Positions 21,175 to 30,817 of a stretch of DNA of 64,000 bases are shown piece after piece. Below the pieces are notes generated by a model. That model had not been told where the DNA came from. It did no database searches and saw only the letters and a program-made list of their open reading frames with translations. The stretch comes from Amycolatopsis coloradensis (lineage in GTDB: Bacteria > Actinomycetota > Actinomycetes > Mycobacteriales > Pseudonocardiaceae): the NCBI RefSeq assembly GCF_001953865.1, contig NZ_MQUQ01000006.1, positions 148,335 to 212,334 on the forward strand, written 5' to 3'. Each line of letters starts with the position of its first letter. The stretch's first letter is position 1. The position numbers and the translations under genes are program-made.

Positions 21175-21816
21175 TCAGTACAACTGCCGGTAGCTGGTTT
21201 CGAGCATGTTCTCCAGTACCGTCGGGTCGACGTCGAGTCGCATCTGCTCGACGGCGATCTCTCCAACGGACGGCAGTTCTTCGGCGAGCGCCTGGCTCGC
21301 GGGATCCCAGATCCGGGAGCGGACCAGCGCGCGTCCACAGTGGAAGAAGGCCTCTTCGACCTCCACGATGATCGCCAGCTCCGCCGGTTTGCCCTCGGTC
21401 CGCATCCGGGCGAGCACGTCCGGTTCGTCGGTGGGATACCCGCGACCGTTGACCCGGAACACTTCCCGCAGGCCGGGGACCAGGAACATCAGGCCGATCC
21501 CGTCGTTCCCGGCGAGATTGCGGAAGGAGTCGGCGAGTTTGTTGCCCGGCCGGTCGGGGATCGCGAGCAGGCGCTCACCGAGCACCTTGACGAAGCCCGG
21601 GTAATCGCCGCGCGGTGAGCAGTCCGGCAGGCCCGACGCGTCCGACGTGGCCATCGCCAGCAGCGGGGAATGGGCGATGAACCGATGGCCGTGCCGGTCG
21701 ACGCGATCGTGGACCTTGGCCTTGATCATGGCCTCCGGCTCCCCGAGCCGGGCCCGCACCTCCTCGAACGAGATCCGGCGCGGACGCGTCCCGTGGACGA
21801 GATCAGTGCTGGTCAT
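21175..21816 (-). CDS. PPOX-type FMN flavoprotein
   Basis: 213 residues, pyridoxamine-5'-phosphate-oxidase-like split barrel. DASGLPDCSPRGDYPGFVKV is typical of FMN-dependent PPOX proteins of the MSMEG_1061 group, and NLAGNDGIGLMFLVPGLRE is the dimer/FMN region. It probably reduces or oxidises a small molecule with flavin. Followed by the PDR-type reductase in the same operon, and divergent from a TetR gene across a short palindromic gap. No clear ribosome site precedes ATG 21816. Confidence 0.85.
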   Translation of the reverse strand: MTSTDLVHGTRPRRISFEEVRARLGEPEAMIKAKVHDRVDRHGHRFIAHSPLLAMATSDASGLPDCSPRGDYPGFVKVLGERLLAIPDRPGNKLADSFRNLAGNDGIGLMFLVPGLREVFRVNGRGYPTDEPDVLARMRTEGKPAELAIIVEVEEAFFHCGRALVRSRIWDPASQALAEELPSVGEIAVEQMRLDVDPTVLENMLETSYRQLY

Positions 21817-21826
21817 GGCACAATTA

Positions 21827-21840
21827 TGAGCAATTACTCA
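21827..21840. promoter_or_regulatory. TetR operator
   Basis: TGAGCAATTACTCA, a 14-bp palindrome with one imperfect pair, in the 67-base gap between the divergent PPOX and TetR genes. It overlaps the expected promoters. AT-rich in a GC-rich setting. Confidence 0.65.
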
Positions 21841-21883
21841 GTCGGTTCGCTACTCGCTTTCGCGCCGCTTCACCGGGAGTGCC

Positions 21884-22501
21884 ATGACCTCGGAGCAACG
21901 ACGGATCCAGCCACGTAAACAGCCGCGTCAGGTCCGGGCCGAGCTGACCCGTCAGCGCATCCTCGCCGCCGCTGCTCACATTTTCGCCGAGTACGGGTAC
22001 GCCGCGGGGACCACGAACCGGATCGCCGAACGGGCGCGGATCTCGATCGGTTCGCTGTACCAGTACTACCCGAACAAGGACGCGATCCTGGCCGAGTTGC
22101 TGACCCGCCACCTCGACGGCGACCGGGCCACCGCGACGCTCCGCGGGTACAAGAAAAGCCCGGAATCGCTGGAGACCATCATCCGCGAGTTCGTCCGCGC
22201 GGTGATCGACAACCATCTCGACGATCCGGAACTGCTGCGGATCATGATCGAGCAGGCGCCCCGCTCCGCCGAACTGATGGAGCGGGTCACCCGGGTGGAG
22301 TGGGAGATGATCACCGACCTGCGCGAGTTGTTCGACGCCCACCCCGAAGTCCGCGTGCAGGACAAGGACACCGCGGCCCGGCTCGTCTCGTCCACCGTCG
22401 AGATGACCGTGCACCAGCTCATCGCGGCCCCCGGCTCGATCGACACCACGCGGCTGGAGAACGAACTGGTGGCGATGATCACCGGCTATCTCCGCGCCTG
22501 A
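21884..22501 (+). CDS. TetR family repressor
   Basis: 205 residues. The HTH at about 20-65 reads TRQRILAAAAHIFAEYGYAA and ISIGSLYQYYPNKDAILAEL; the C-terminal half is helical and resembles TetR_C domains of the AcrR group. The basic N-terminus (RRIQPRKQPRQVRAELTR) is usual. Divergent from the PPOX-reductase operon, with the operator at 21827-21840 between; most likely its repressor. Confidence 0.9.
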   Translation: MTSEQRRIQPRKQPRQVRAELTRQRILAAAAHIFAEYGYAAGTTNRIAERARISIGSLYQYYPNKDAILAELLTRHLDGDRATATLRGYKKSPESLETIIREFVRAVIDNHLDDPELLRIMIEQAPRSAELMERVTRVEWEMITDLRELFDAHPEVRVQDKDTAARLVSSTVEMTVHQLIAAPGSIDTTRLENELVAMITGYLRA

Positions 22502-22572
22502 TTTCTGGGGGTTGACCTGGCGCTGAGCGGGTATCCACCATTGTGACCCGAGTATCGCGAGGAGAGAGCAGG

Positions 22573-22776
22573 ATGCGCGGCCTCATCGCAAGCTGGAGAC
22601 GGCGAGGGAACAGCCTCGCGCTGGCTTGGACGTTGATCACCCTCGGCCTCGCCACGATGCTGTGGGTGTCGGGATTCCGTGCGTGGCCGGTCTATCTGAC
22701 GGCGGTGCCGGGCGCCGTGGTGTCCGTTCTGCTGTGGATCGGTGTCGCGCGCACCCGCCGCCGGGCGGGGAGCTGA
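22573..22776 (+). CDS. Small two-helix membrane protein
   Basis: 67 residues, unknown function. Basic N-terminus (RGLIASWRRRGN), helices at about 17-34 and 40-60, basic C-terminus. ATG 22573 follows GAGGAGAGAGCAGG. Ends one base before the convergent SDR stop. Confidence 0.65.
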   Translation: MRGLIASWRRRGNSLALAWTLITLGLATMLWVSGFRAWPVYLTAVPGAVVSVLLWIGVARTRRRAGS

Positions 22777-22777
22777 A

Positions 22778-23593
22778 CTACTTCGTCGCGCGGGTGGCCA
22801 GCGCGTCGAACTCGCGGTCCGGCAGTGTCCTGTTGAGTTCGAGGAGTTTCTCGGCGAGATGGCCGACGGCGTACCGCGTGTCCGGGTGCTCAGCCTCGAT
22901 GGCGCGGCGGATGGCGTCCACGACGACGCTGGGATCGGAACCGTCCTTGAGCCCGGTTTCACCGTGCCGCGCCATGGCTTCCGCCATCTCCCGGTACGCC
23001 CCGCCACCGGAGATTTCCCGTAGCTGCGCGGAAGTCCGGTCTTCGAATTCGGTCTTGATGATGCCGGGCTGGATGATCACGACGTCGATGCCGAACCGCT
23101 CGACCTCCATCCGGAGCGTGTCGGAAAAGGCTTCGAGCGCGTGTTTCGAAGCGTAGTACCAGGCACCGAGCGGCAAGGCGATCTCGCCGCCGATGGACGA
23201 GACGTTGACGATCGTGCCGGACCGCTGGTCCCGCATCGCGGGCAACACGAGCTGGACCAGCCTGGCCGGCGCGAGGAGGTTGACCTCCAACTGGTCTCGC
23301 GCGCTGTCGAGCGCGACGTCCTCGATGGCGCCGTGCAAAACGGTCCCGGCGTTGTTCACCAGGACGTCGATCCGCCGCTGTTCGGCGAGGACGGTGTCGA
23401 CCGCGTGGCGGAGGTCGCCCTCCTCCCGGGCGTCCATCTTCAGTGAATGCCCGCCCGCCGCGCGGAGGTCGTCCATCTTCTCCACGCGCCTCGCGGCGCC
23501 GTAGACGGTGTGGCCGGCGCGGAGAAGCTCCAGCGCCGTCGCGTGGCCGATCCCTGACGAAGCGCCGGTGACCAGGCATACCTTGGCCGTCAT
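22778..23593 (-). CDS. Short-chain dehydrogenase/reductase
   Basis: Classical SDR, 271 residues. Cofactor loop TGASSGIG (residues 9-16), NNAG near 85, and the catalytic Ser-Tyr-Lys in VSSIGGEIALPLGAWYYASK. An Arg pair after the second strand (GAARRVEK) suggests NADP. The substrate is unknown. ATG 23593 is used because AGGAGG lies about 10 bases upstream. Divergent from an HTH regulator with a small palindrome (23677-23691) between them. Confidence 0.9.
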   Translation of the reverse strand: MTAKVCLVTGASSGIGHATALELLRAGHTVYGAARRVEKMDDLRAAGGHSLKMDAREEGDLRHAVDTVLAEQRRIDVLVNNAGTVLHGAIEDVALDSARDQLEVNLLAPARLVQLVLPAMRDQRSGTIVNVSSIGGEIALPLGAWYYASKHALEAFSDTLRMEVERFGIDVVIIQPGIIKTEFEDRTSAQLREISGGGAYREMAEAMARHGETGLKDGSDPSVVVDAIRRAIEAEHPDTRYAVGHLAEKLLELNRTLPDREFDALATRATK

Positions 23594-23676
23594 CTCGCTC
23601 GCACCTCCTGCTCTCTCTTCGCTGCTGACGAAACAGTAAGTCCGAATTTCGGGCAGCGGCAACGTCTCTTCACTCT

Positions 23677-23691
23677 CTTTCGAGGTGAAAG
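23677..23691. promoter_or_regulatory. Small palindrome between SDR and HTH genes
   Basis: CTTTC-GAGGT-GAAAG in the divergent promoter region; candidate operator for the HTH protein. A 16-codon open frame begins at ATG 23708 and overlaps the regulator start; it may be a leader or chance. Confidence 0.4.
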
Positions 23692-23739
23692 GCCTACAAT
23701 CGATGCAATGACCATGGAGCTGAACGCACCGGAGGACGG

Positions 23740-24501
23740 GTGCCGGGACACCGTCTGACCCACGAAGAGCGCGGGCGCATCGCCTCGGGACTGGCGGCGG
23801 GACTCACCTACGCCGAGATCGCCCGGCGGATGGGGCGCCCCAAGTCGACGATCATCCGCGAGGTGGCCCGCAACGGCGGCGCCCACGGTTATCGGGCCAA
23901 CCAGGCACAGCAGGCGACCCAATGGCGGGCGCGCCGTCGCAAACCCGGTCCGCCGGCCGTCGCCGGCGAGCGTTCCCCGGAGGCGCTGCGCGACTTCGAA
24001 AGCGAATTCGCCGAGATGATGGCCGAAACCGGGGTCCCGGCGATGATGGCCAGGGTGCTGGCCTGCCTGTTCACCAGCGACACCGGGGGCAGCACCGCCG
24101 CCGAACTCGTCGCGCGTCTGGAGGTCAGCCCGGCATCGGTCTCCAAGGCCGTCGGCTGGCTCGAACAGCGTGGCCTGATCGGCCGCGAACGCGACGGCAG
24201 GCGGCAGCGGTATGTCGTCGACGACCAGTTCGGCTATCGGGCCTGGCAGGCGAGCCTCGATTCGATGACCAGGTGGGCGGACGTCACCCGGCGCGGGGCC
24301 GGGTTGTCCGGTGGCCCGGCGGGCGCCCGGTTGGACGCCACCAGCCGGTTCTTCCGGCATCTGCACCAGGACATGAGCGAGGCGGCCGAACACTGGCGGC
24401 GGACGCTCACCACCGAGTCGGCGAAAGGTGTGGTCATTTCGACGGTCCCGCCGGGAATCCGGCCGGGAGAGGATTCCCCGGTAGCGGCAGGCGAAGGCTG
24501 A
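23740..24501 (+). CDS. HTH regulator (IS30-like HTH plus MarR-type wHTH)
   Basis: 253 residues. The first 55 residues form an HTH_38/IS30-type DNA-binding unit (LTHEERGRIASGLAAGLTYA, then RRMGRPKSTIIREVARNGG). Residues about 85-185 resemble a GbsR/MarR winged helix (AAELVARLEVSPASVSKAVG, LIGRERDGRRQRYVV). Having two different DNA-reading units in one chain is a known but uncommon actinomycete arrangement. Start GTG 23740 has GGAGG a few bases upstream. Divergent from the SDR gene, a likely target; the membrane beta-propeller gene follows after 10 bases. Confidence 0.85.
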   Translation: MPGHRLTHEERGRIASGLAAGLTYAEIARRMGRPKSTIIREVARNGGAHGYRANQAQQATQWRARRRKPGPPAVAGERSPEALRDFESEFAEMMAETGVPAMMARVLACLFTSDTGGSTAAELVARLEVSPASVSKAVGWLEQRGLIGRERDGRRQRYVVDDQFGYRAWQASLDSMTRWADVTRRGAGLSGGPAGARLDATSRFFRHLHQDMSEAAEHWRRTLTTESAKGVVISTVPPGIRPGEDSPVAAGEG

Positions 24502-24511
24502 GGGGCGGAAC

Positions 24512-26065
24512 ATGGGGGTGGTGGTCGCGGCGCTCGCCGCGGGCTGCGCGGTGGCGGCGGTGTTCCTCTCCGGAGGGGCGATCCGCCCGGATCGGCCGGA
24601 TCTCGAGGTGGCGCTGGTCGCGGCGGCGCTGGTGCTCGCGGCATTGCTGACGTTCGGGAAGTCCCAAGGGGCGAGGATTTCCGCGCTGGTTCTCGCGGCG
24701 GGTGCCACGGGCTGGGCGGTCTACGGCCTGAGCACCGATCTCGGCAGTGGCGCCCCCGGTGTTTCGACGGCGGTGCTCGTGGTCGCCGCCGTCGTGGCGC
24801 TGGTGGCGACGGGACTCCCGCGACCGGTCCGGTGGTGGCTCGCCGTCCCGTTGGTGGTGATGCTCGCGGCGGGGACGGTGACCGCGGTGACGGTCGTGCC
24901 CGGGCTGGCGGTGCGGTCCATGACGGCCGCGGCCATCGCGGCCCCCGCGCTCGCCGACCGGGTGACGTCCGCACCGTGGACCTGGACCTCGCCGGCCAAG
25001 GTGCTGGACGTGGTCGCGGCGGGCGCCGGGGTGACGGTCGCCGGGGCAGGCGGCGTGGTCACCGCGCTCGACGGGCCGACCGGCGCGGTGCGCTGGACCT
25101 ACGCCCGGCCCGGAGCCCACGTCCGCGCGCTCGTCCCCACACCGGACCGGCTTCTGCTGCTGGCCGTCTACGCCCCCGGTGGCGGCGCGGACCGCCACCA
25201 CCACCTCACGGTTCTCGACGCGTTCACTGGCGAACCGGTCCAGGAGACGCCGATCGAGAACGTGCGAAGCGCGGACCTGCTCGCACCGGCCTCCGCCGTA
25301 CTGCCGACCCTCACTCACTTGGGGGACAATAACTTTCGCGTCGACGCGCTGGATCTGCGCGGCGGGAACCGGCTGTGGTCCTGGAACGCGCCCGAGGGCT
25401 GTGTCTCCCCGTTCGCGCTGCCCGCGAGCGGACGGGACGTGGTGCTGGCGCCGATGCTGTGCCAAGACCGGCTCAGCGTGCTCGGCCTGGACGAACGCAC
25501 CGGCACGCCGCGCTGGGAGCACCGGCTGCCGGTGACGCGGCCTTCCGACGAGAAGGCCGACTTCTTCCTGCGCTCCGCCCCCGGCGGTGGCACCGTTTCC
25601 CTGACACTGCGGTATTCCGGGCTGGCCACCGGCGCGAACACCGACGTCGTCCTCGACGCCGCCACCGGCACCATCCTGTCCACAATGGACCCCCGGGCGC
25701 CGAAGCGGATCACGGTCGGCCCAGTGGCCGTCTCGGAACGCGACGAGAGCGGGAAGATCACCGCGGCCACCCTGGACGGCGGGGTGGCCGTCGACCTCGC
25801 CGCCTGCCCGGACCGGCGGGCGCACGCCACCACGCCGACGGCTTACCTGCGCCTGTGCGCCTCACCCGGTGGCGGGATGGTGGTGCACCGGCAGGAGCTC
25901 GACGGCTCGGCGTCGTCCACCCTCCCGATCGCGTGGCCGCCGCCCACCGAAACGACCGGCAGCCTGCTCACCGGAAGGGCACGTCACGCGCTCATCCCCG
26001 CCCCCGGCGCCCTGGTCGCCGCCCGCGGCGGGGACGCCCCGGTGGTCGGCTTCCCCTCGCGCTGA
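24512..26065 (+). CDS. Membrane-anchored PQQ-like beta-propeller protein
   Basis: 517 residues. Four hydrophobic helices within the first 140 residues are followed by an extracellular PQQ-type beta-propeller: repeated strands ending in A/D-x-D-x-x-T-G (ALDGPTGAVRWTY, VLDAFTGEPVQ, GLDERTGTPRWEH, VLDAATGTILS). No quinoprotein catalytic residues are evident, so it is probably a binding or scaffold protein. It starts 10 bases after the HTH gene with GAGGGGCGGAAC upstream, so it is in the same operon. Confidence 0.8.
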   Translation: MGVVVAALAAGCAVAAVFLSGGAIRPDRPDLEVALVAAALVLAALLTFGKSQGARISALVLAAGATGWAVYGLSTDLGSGAPGVSTAVLVVAAVVALVATGLPRPVRWWLAVPLVVMLAAGTVTAVTVVPGLAVRSMTAAAIAAPALADRVTSAPWTWTSPAKVLDVVAAGAGVTVAGAGGVVTALDGPTGAVRWTYARPGAHVRALVPTPDRLLLLAVYAPGGGADRHHHLTVLDAFTGEPVQETPIENVRSADLLAPASAVLPTLTHLGDNNFRVDALDLRGGNRLWSWNAPEGCVSPFALPASGRDVVLAPMLCQDRLSVLGLDERTGTPRWEHRLPVTRPSDEKADFFLRSAPGGGTVSLTLRYSGLATGANTDVVLDAATGTILSTMDPRAPKRITVGPVAVSERDESGKITAATLDGGVAVDLAACPDRRAHATTPTAYLRLCASPGGGMVVHRQELDGSASSTLPIAWPPPTETTGSLLTGRARHALIPAPGALVAARGGDAPVVGFPSR

Positions 26066-26090
26066 CCAGGTCAGAAGTTCCGGGCCACCC

Positions 26091-26151
26091 CTGATGGCCG
26101 TCCGATCACGTGTGTCGTCCGTCTGATCACGCGAGATCGCCGTTCGGCATT
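26091..26151. repeat. Degenerate 21-bp repeat units
   Basis: Two to three copies of the GTCxGATCACGxGxGATCGCC motif family seen at 18481-18648, here more diverged, between the beta-propeller and PEBP genes. Confidence 0.5.
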
Positions 26152-26293
26152 GGACGGCGAGACCGCGAGCCGGTGAATTCACCTTGTTCACCCCGGAAAG
26201 TGCGCTAGCCGCCGGAATCCGGAATGCCTACGCTGAATTGAGCGCGCGTGCACCCCGTTCGCCCCACGGACCGAAGTATCCTCGGGAGCCTCG

Positions 26294-26866
26294 ATGAGAA
26301 GCACGAGAATCGTGTTCTGCGCTCTGCTCGTCACCGGCCTGGCCGCTGTTTCGGCGCCGTCGGCGTCAGCGGAGCAGTACGCGTTCACCTTGTCCAGCAC
26401 CGCTTTCGCCGACGGCGGCGTGATGCCCAAGGTCCACGAGTGCACCAGCGGCGGCGGGAACGACCCCGCCAAGAAGAACGAGTCGCCGCCCCTGGCCTGG
26501 TCGGGCGCCCCCGCCGCGGCCAAGAGCTACGCGATCGTGATGCGCGACCTCGACAACGCCAACCTCATCCACTGGGTCATCTACGACATCCCGGCGGCCA
26601 CCGCCTCGCTCCCCCAGAACGTCCAGCACGCTTACCGGCCCGCGGTGCCCGCGGGAGCCAGGCAGATCTACTACCGCGGCAGCGCGAGCCTCTACGGCTA
26701 CCAGGGCCCATGCTCGCCCTCGACGGTGAACACCTACGAGTTCGTCGTGCACGCCCTCAACCAGACGTCGCTGACCAGCCTGAACTCCAGTTCGTCGACC
26801 CAGACGGCCGCCAGGGCGATCACCGCGGCATCGATCGGCTCGGCGAGAATCAGCGGCGAGTCGTAG
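26294..26866 (+). CDS. Secreted YbhB/YbcL (PEBP) family protein
   Basis: 190 residues. Signal peptide of about 26 residues (MRSTRIVFCALLVTGLAAVS, cut after ASA), then the PEBP fold: SPPLAWSGAP, YAIVMRDLDNANLIHWVIYD and the GYQGPCSP pocket motif, ending in YEFVVHALN. Bacterial PEBP proteins are small binding proteins of unclear ligand. Single-gene unit. Confidence 0.9.
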   Translation: MRSTRIVFCALLVTGLAAVSAPSASAEQYAFTLSSTAFADGGVMPKVHECTSGGGNDPAKKNESPPLAWSGAPAAAKSYAIVMRDLDNANLIHWVIYDIPAATASLPQNVQHAYRPAVPAGARQIYYRGSASLYGYQGPCSPSTVNTYEFVVHALNQTSLTSLNSSSSTQTAARAITAASIGSARISGES

Positions 26867-26949
26867 CGCGGTGACGTCGGCGGAACACCCAGCGCCATCC
26901 CAGGTCCGCGGCCGGAGGCCCGCTGATCACCCGTGGCAAAATCGGCCCA

Positions 26950-29900
26950 ATGCAGATCGGGATGCTCGGCCCCTTCGAGGTTCGCACCGCTGACGGCGTC
27001 CTCGCCGACGTTCCGGGCGCCCGGCTGCGCGGGCTGTTGATCGCCCTCGCGCTCGAACCGGGCCGGGTGGTCCCGAAGTCGGCGCTCGTCGACTGGATCT
27101 GGGGCGAGCACCCGCCCGCCGACGCGGCGAACGCCTTGCAACGTCTCGTTTCCCGGCTGCGGAAGGTGCTGCCGGAGGGTGTCGTCGACGGCCAGACCGA
27201 CGGTTACCGCCTGAAGGTGGACCCCGACGACGTCGACGCCGTGCGGTTCGAGCGCCTCCTCGGCCAGGCGGGCGGCGACGAGACACGGCGGTTGCGCGAG
27301 GCCCTCGCGTTGTGGCGCGGCGCGGCCATGCAGGACGTCGGCCTGCAAGACAGCGGCGCGTTCGACGCGGCGGTCACCCGGCTCGAAGGGCTTCGCCTGA
27401 CGGCCATGGAGGATCGGTTCGACGCGGAGATCGACCTCGGCCACAGCGCGAAACTGGTCACCGAACTGACCGATCTGGTGGCCGCGCATCCCCTGCGCGA
27501 ACGGCTCGTCGCCGCGCTGATGCGGGCTCTCGCGGCGACAGGGCGCGACACCGAGGCGCTGCTCGTGTACCAGCGCACGCGGGAGGCTCTCGCCGACGCG
27601 CTGGGCGTCGACCCCTCGCCGGAGCTGGCCGCCGTGCACGTCGCGCTACTGCGGGGTGAGCTGGGACGGCGGGAGGAGAACCGCAAGACCAACGTGCGCG
27701 CCGAACTGACCAGTTTCGTCGGCAAGGACGCCGATCTCGCCACGGTTCGTGAACTCGTCGCCGAGCACCGCCTCACCACCCTGATCGGGCCCGGCGGCTC
27801 GGGAAAGACCCGGCTGGCCACGGAAACCGCGCGCACCCTCCTCGGGGATCTGCCCGACGGGGCCTGGCTGGTGGAACTCGCGGCCATCGGCGCGGACGGA
27901 GACGTCGCGCAATCCACACTCGTCGCGCTCGGCCTGCGGGACGCCCTGCTGGGCGAAACGCCGAGCGCCGAACCCACCGACCGGGTCATCGCCGCGATCC
28001 GCGAACGGGAAGTCCTGCTGATCCTGGACAACTGCGAGCACGTGATCGAGTCGGCCGCGGCCTTCGCCCACCGCGTGCTGGGGGAATGCCGGCGGCTGCG
28101 GATCCTGGCGACGAGCCGGGAGCCGCTCGGCATCACCGGTGAGGCGCTGTGGCATGTCGTGCCGCTGGCCGTGCCGGACCGGCACGCGGATCCCCGCGAA
28201 ATCGAAGCCTCCCCCGCCGTCCGGTTGCTGCGGGACCGGGCGAGCGTGGTGCGCAAGGATTTCGTCGCCGACGAGGCCACACTGGCCACGATGGCGCGGG
28301 TGTGCCGGGTCCTGGACGGGATGCCGCTGGCGATCGAACTGGCCGCTGCGCGGTTGCGCACCATGTCCATCGACCAGCTCGCCAACCGGCTCGACGACCG
28401 CTTCCGCCTGCTGACCGGCGGCAGCCGGACCGCGCTGCCCCGGCACCGGACGCTGCGCGCGATGGTGGACTGGAGCTGGGAACTGCTGACCGACGCCGAG
28501 CGGACGGTCCTGTGCAGGCTCTCGGTGTTCTCGGGCGGGGCGAGCCTGGAAGCGGCCGAGCAGGTCTGCGTCAGTGAGTCCGTCGAGCACTACGAGGTCC
28601 TCGAAGTGCTCACCGCGCTGACCGAGAAGTCGCTGCTGGTGGCCGCGGGCGACGAAGCGCCGCGCTACCGGATGCTCGGCACCATCAAGGAGTACGCCGC
28701 GCAACGGCTCGCCGAGGCGGAGGAAACCCTGCTGGCGCGTCACGCGCATCTCGCCTATTTCACCGAACTCGCCGAGGCGGCGGAACCGATGCTCCGCCGC
28801 CCCGAGCAGCTGGACTGGCTCGCCAAACTCAACGCCGAGCACGACAACATCAGTTCCGCGATGCGCGGCGCCCTCGCGGCGGGCGAGGCACCGGCGGCGA
28901 TGCGGCTCGCGGCGGCCTGTGGCTGGTACTGGTGGCTCAGCGGGCACCGGTCGGAAGGCATGGAGCTGGTCAGCGCGGCCGTCGAAGCGCCAGGTGAGGT
29001 ACCCGACGAGGTCGCGGCCGTGGTGTACGGGCTTGTCTCGCTGTTCGTGAGTTCCGGCTACGCCGACGAACACACCGCGGCGAAGTGGATCCACGAGTCG
29101 TACCGGCTCAGCCGGGACAACGAAGCGAATCACCCGCTGGTGGGACTCATCGTCCCGCTGGTACACATGTTGCGGGGTGATGAGGCGTTGTCCGCCTGGG
29201 AACCGGTGCTGGAGGACGAAAACGCCTGGGTCCGCGCGCTGGCCAGGCTGCACCTCGGCAAGATGCGGATCACGCTCGGCCACCCAGGACCGGACGCGGA
29301 AACCTGTCTCGAGCGCGCGCTCGCCGAGTTCCGCGCCCTCGGCGAACGGTTCGGGATCTCGTTCGCCCTGACCGAGCTGGCGGACCGGCTCGCCACCCGC
29401 GGCGACTTCGCCACCGCGTGCGAGTACTACGAACAGGCGGCCGAGGTCGTGACCGAGATCGGTTCCATCGAGGACCTCATCCGGCTGTGGTCGCGGCAGG
29501 CACAGCTGTACTGGCTGATGGGCGACGAAGACTCCAGCGCGGCCGCTTCGGCCAAGGCGGAGCGGTACTCCCGACGGGTCACGTGGCCGGGAGCACTGGG
29601 CATGCTCGCCCTTTCCCGGGCGGAACTCGCCCACTGGCGCGGCGAAACCGAAGAAACGGCGCGGCAACTCGCCCTCGCGGCGACCGTGATGGGCGAGGAA
29701 GCGGAGCTGGGGCACGTCCGCGCCATCACCCACGACCTGCTGGGTTATCTCGCCGAAGACGTCGAGGAGTCCCGCGCGCACCGCGAGTCGGCCTTCCAAG
29801 CGGCGTCCGAGGTGCGGCACGTGCCGCTGGTCGCCCACATGCTCGTCGGGGTCGCGGACCTGGCGCTGCGCCGCGACGAACCCGAGCAGGCCGCGCGGCT

Positions 29901-30072
29901 GCTCGGGGCGGCCGACGAGCTGCGCGGGCTGCCGGATCGTTCGCGCCCGGACGTGACCCGCATCGAGCGGACAGTGCTGCGCCGCCTCGGCGAAGAGAAG
30001 TTCGCGGAGGCGGCGCAGGAGGGCGCGCGGACGAGCTGGAAGCAATTGGCCGAGGTCACGCTCGCTTCTTGA
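26950..30072 (+). CDS. AfsR-like SARP regulator (BTAD, NB-ARC, TPR)
   Basis: 1,040 residues. Winged-helix DNA-binding domain at 1-90 (RLRGLLIALALEPGRVVPKS), BTAD at about 95-240, STAND NTPase at about 255-520 with Walker A GPGGSGKTRLA (near 280) and Walker B LLILDNCEH, then TPR repeats to the end. SARP proteins bind 7-bp direct repeats at 11-bp pitch. Exactly such an array lies 1.8 kb away, before the P450 gene (31776-31845), so the neighbouring transporter and P450-PKS genes are likely targets; this link is inference. No clear ribosome site precedes ATG 26950; the message may be leaderless. Ends overlapping the convergent permease gene by 17 bases. Confidence 0.93.
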   Translation: MQIGMLGPFEVRTADGVLADVPGARLRGLLIALALEPGRVVPKSALVDWIWGEHPPADAANALQRLVSRLRKVLPEGVVDGQTDGYRLKVDPDDVDAVRFERLLGQAGGDETRRLREALALWRGAAMQDVGLQDSGAFDAAVTRLEGLRLTAMEDRFDAEIDLGHSAKLVTELTDLVAAHPLRERLVAALMRALAATGRDTEALLVYQRTREALADALGVDPSPELAAVHVALLRGELGRREENRKTNVRAELTSFVGKDADLATVRELVAEHRLTTLIGPGGSGKTRLATETARTLLGDLPDGAWLVELAAIGADGDVAQSTLVALGLRDALLGETPSAEPTDRVIAAIREREVLLILDNCEHVIESAAAFAHRVLGECRRLRILATSREPLGITGEALWHVVPLAVPDRHADPREIEASPAVRLLRDRASVVRKDFVADEATLATMARVCRVLDGMPLAIELAAARLRTMSIDQLANRLDDRFRLLTGGSRTALPRHRTLRAMVDWSWELLTDAERTVLCRLSVFSGGASLEAAEQVCVSESVEHYEVLEVLTALTEKSLLVAAGDEAPRYRMLGTIKEYAAQRLAEAEETLLARHAHLAYFTELAEAAEPMLRRPEQLDWLAKLNAEHDNISSAMRGALAAGEAPAAMRLAAACGWYWWLSGHRSEGMELVSAAVEAPGEVPDEVAAVVYGLVSLFVSSGYADEHTAAKWIHESYRLSRDNEANHPLVGLIVPLVHMLRGDEALSAWEPVLEDENAWVRALARLHLGKMRITLGHPGPDAETCLERALAEFRALGERFGISFALTELADRLATRGDFATACEYYEQAAEVVTEIGSIEDLIRLWSRQAQLYWLMGDEDSSAAASAKAERYSRRVTWPGALGMLALSRAELAHWRGETEETARQLALAATVMGEEAELGHVRAITHDLLGYLAEDVEESRAHRESAFQAASEVRHVPLVAHMLVGVADLALRRDEPEQAARLLGAADELRGLPDRSRPDVTRIERTVLRRLGEEKFAEAAQEGARTSWKQLAEVTLAS

Positions 30073-30817
30073 ACGTCGAGGACGCCCACAGGTACCCGGC
30101 GAGCGCGATCCCGACGCACCACCCGAGGGCGGGGAACACGTCGCCGGCGGCCGGCGCCCCGTTGAGGAGCCCGCGCAACGTCTCGATGATCGGCGTGAAG
30201 GGCTGGTACTCCGCGAACTCCCGGAGTCCGGGCCCCATCTTCTCCGCGGGCACGATCGCGCTGCTGAAGAACGGCAGCATGACCAGCGGCACGGAGGCCA
30301 TGCCCGCGGTCTCCGGTGACTTCGCCGCCAAGCCCAGCGCGACCGTGAGCCAGCCCGCCGCCGAGCCGAGCAGGACGACGATTCCGGCGACGCCGAGCCA
30401 GTCGAGGAAACCCGCCGCCGGGGCGAAACCCAGCAAGAAGGCCACGCCGGTGAGCGCGACGATCGCGACCAGGTTGGTCAGCACACTGGTGACGACGTGC
30501 CCGGTCAGCACCGCGCCCCGCGAGACGTCCATGACCTTGAACCGGTTGATGATGCCCTTCGTCATGTCGGAGTTGACCGCCGTCGCGGTGCCGCCGAGTC
30601 CGTAGCAGACGGCCAGCAGCATCAAACCCGGTGTGGCGTAATCGATGTAGTCGACGCCGACGCTGAACGCGTCTCCGAACACGTACACGAACATCAGCAT
30701 CATCACGACCGGCATCAGGATCGCGTTGAACACCGAGGTCGGATTGCGGGCGAGGTGTTTGAAGTTGCGGCGCAACATCACCATCGAGGGGGACTTGCTC
30801 CTGGCTTGAGTCGTCAT
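30056..30817 (-). CDS. ABC-2 type permease (DrrB-like)
   Basis: 253 residues, six predicted membrane helices, ABC2_membrane family. It resembles DrrB-type drug-export permeases (N-terminus MVMLRRNFKHLARNPTSVF; GINRFKVMDVSRGAVL-like loop after helix 2). The ATG overlaps the stop of the ATPase gene (ATGA), so the two proteins form one exporter. Likely to export a product of the adjacent P450/PKS locus or another drug. Confidence 0.92.
   Translation of the reverse strand: MTTQARSKSPSMVMLRRNFKHLARNPTSVFNAILMPVVMMLMFVYVFGDAFSVGVDYIDYATPGLMLLAVCYGLGGTATAVNSDMTKGIINRFKVMDVSRGAVLTGHVVTSVLTNLVAIVALTGVAFLLGFAPAAGFLDWLGVAGIVVLLGSAAGWLTVALGLAAKSPETAGMASVPLVMLPFFSSAIVPAEKMGPGLREFAEYQPFTPIIETLRGLLNGAPAAGDVFPALGWCVGIALAGYLWASSTFKKRA

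Noticed and set aside
23708..23758. 16-codon peptide gene before the HTH regulator
   Set aside because: It overlaps the better-supported GTG start and has no ribosome site of its own; mentioned only as a possible leader.
27646..30045. 799-codon minus-strand frame opposite the AfsR-like gene
   Set aside because: Composition is typical of antisense frames; no family motif.
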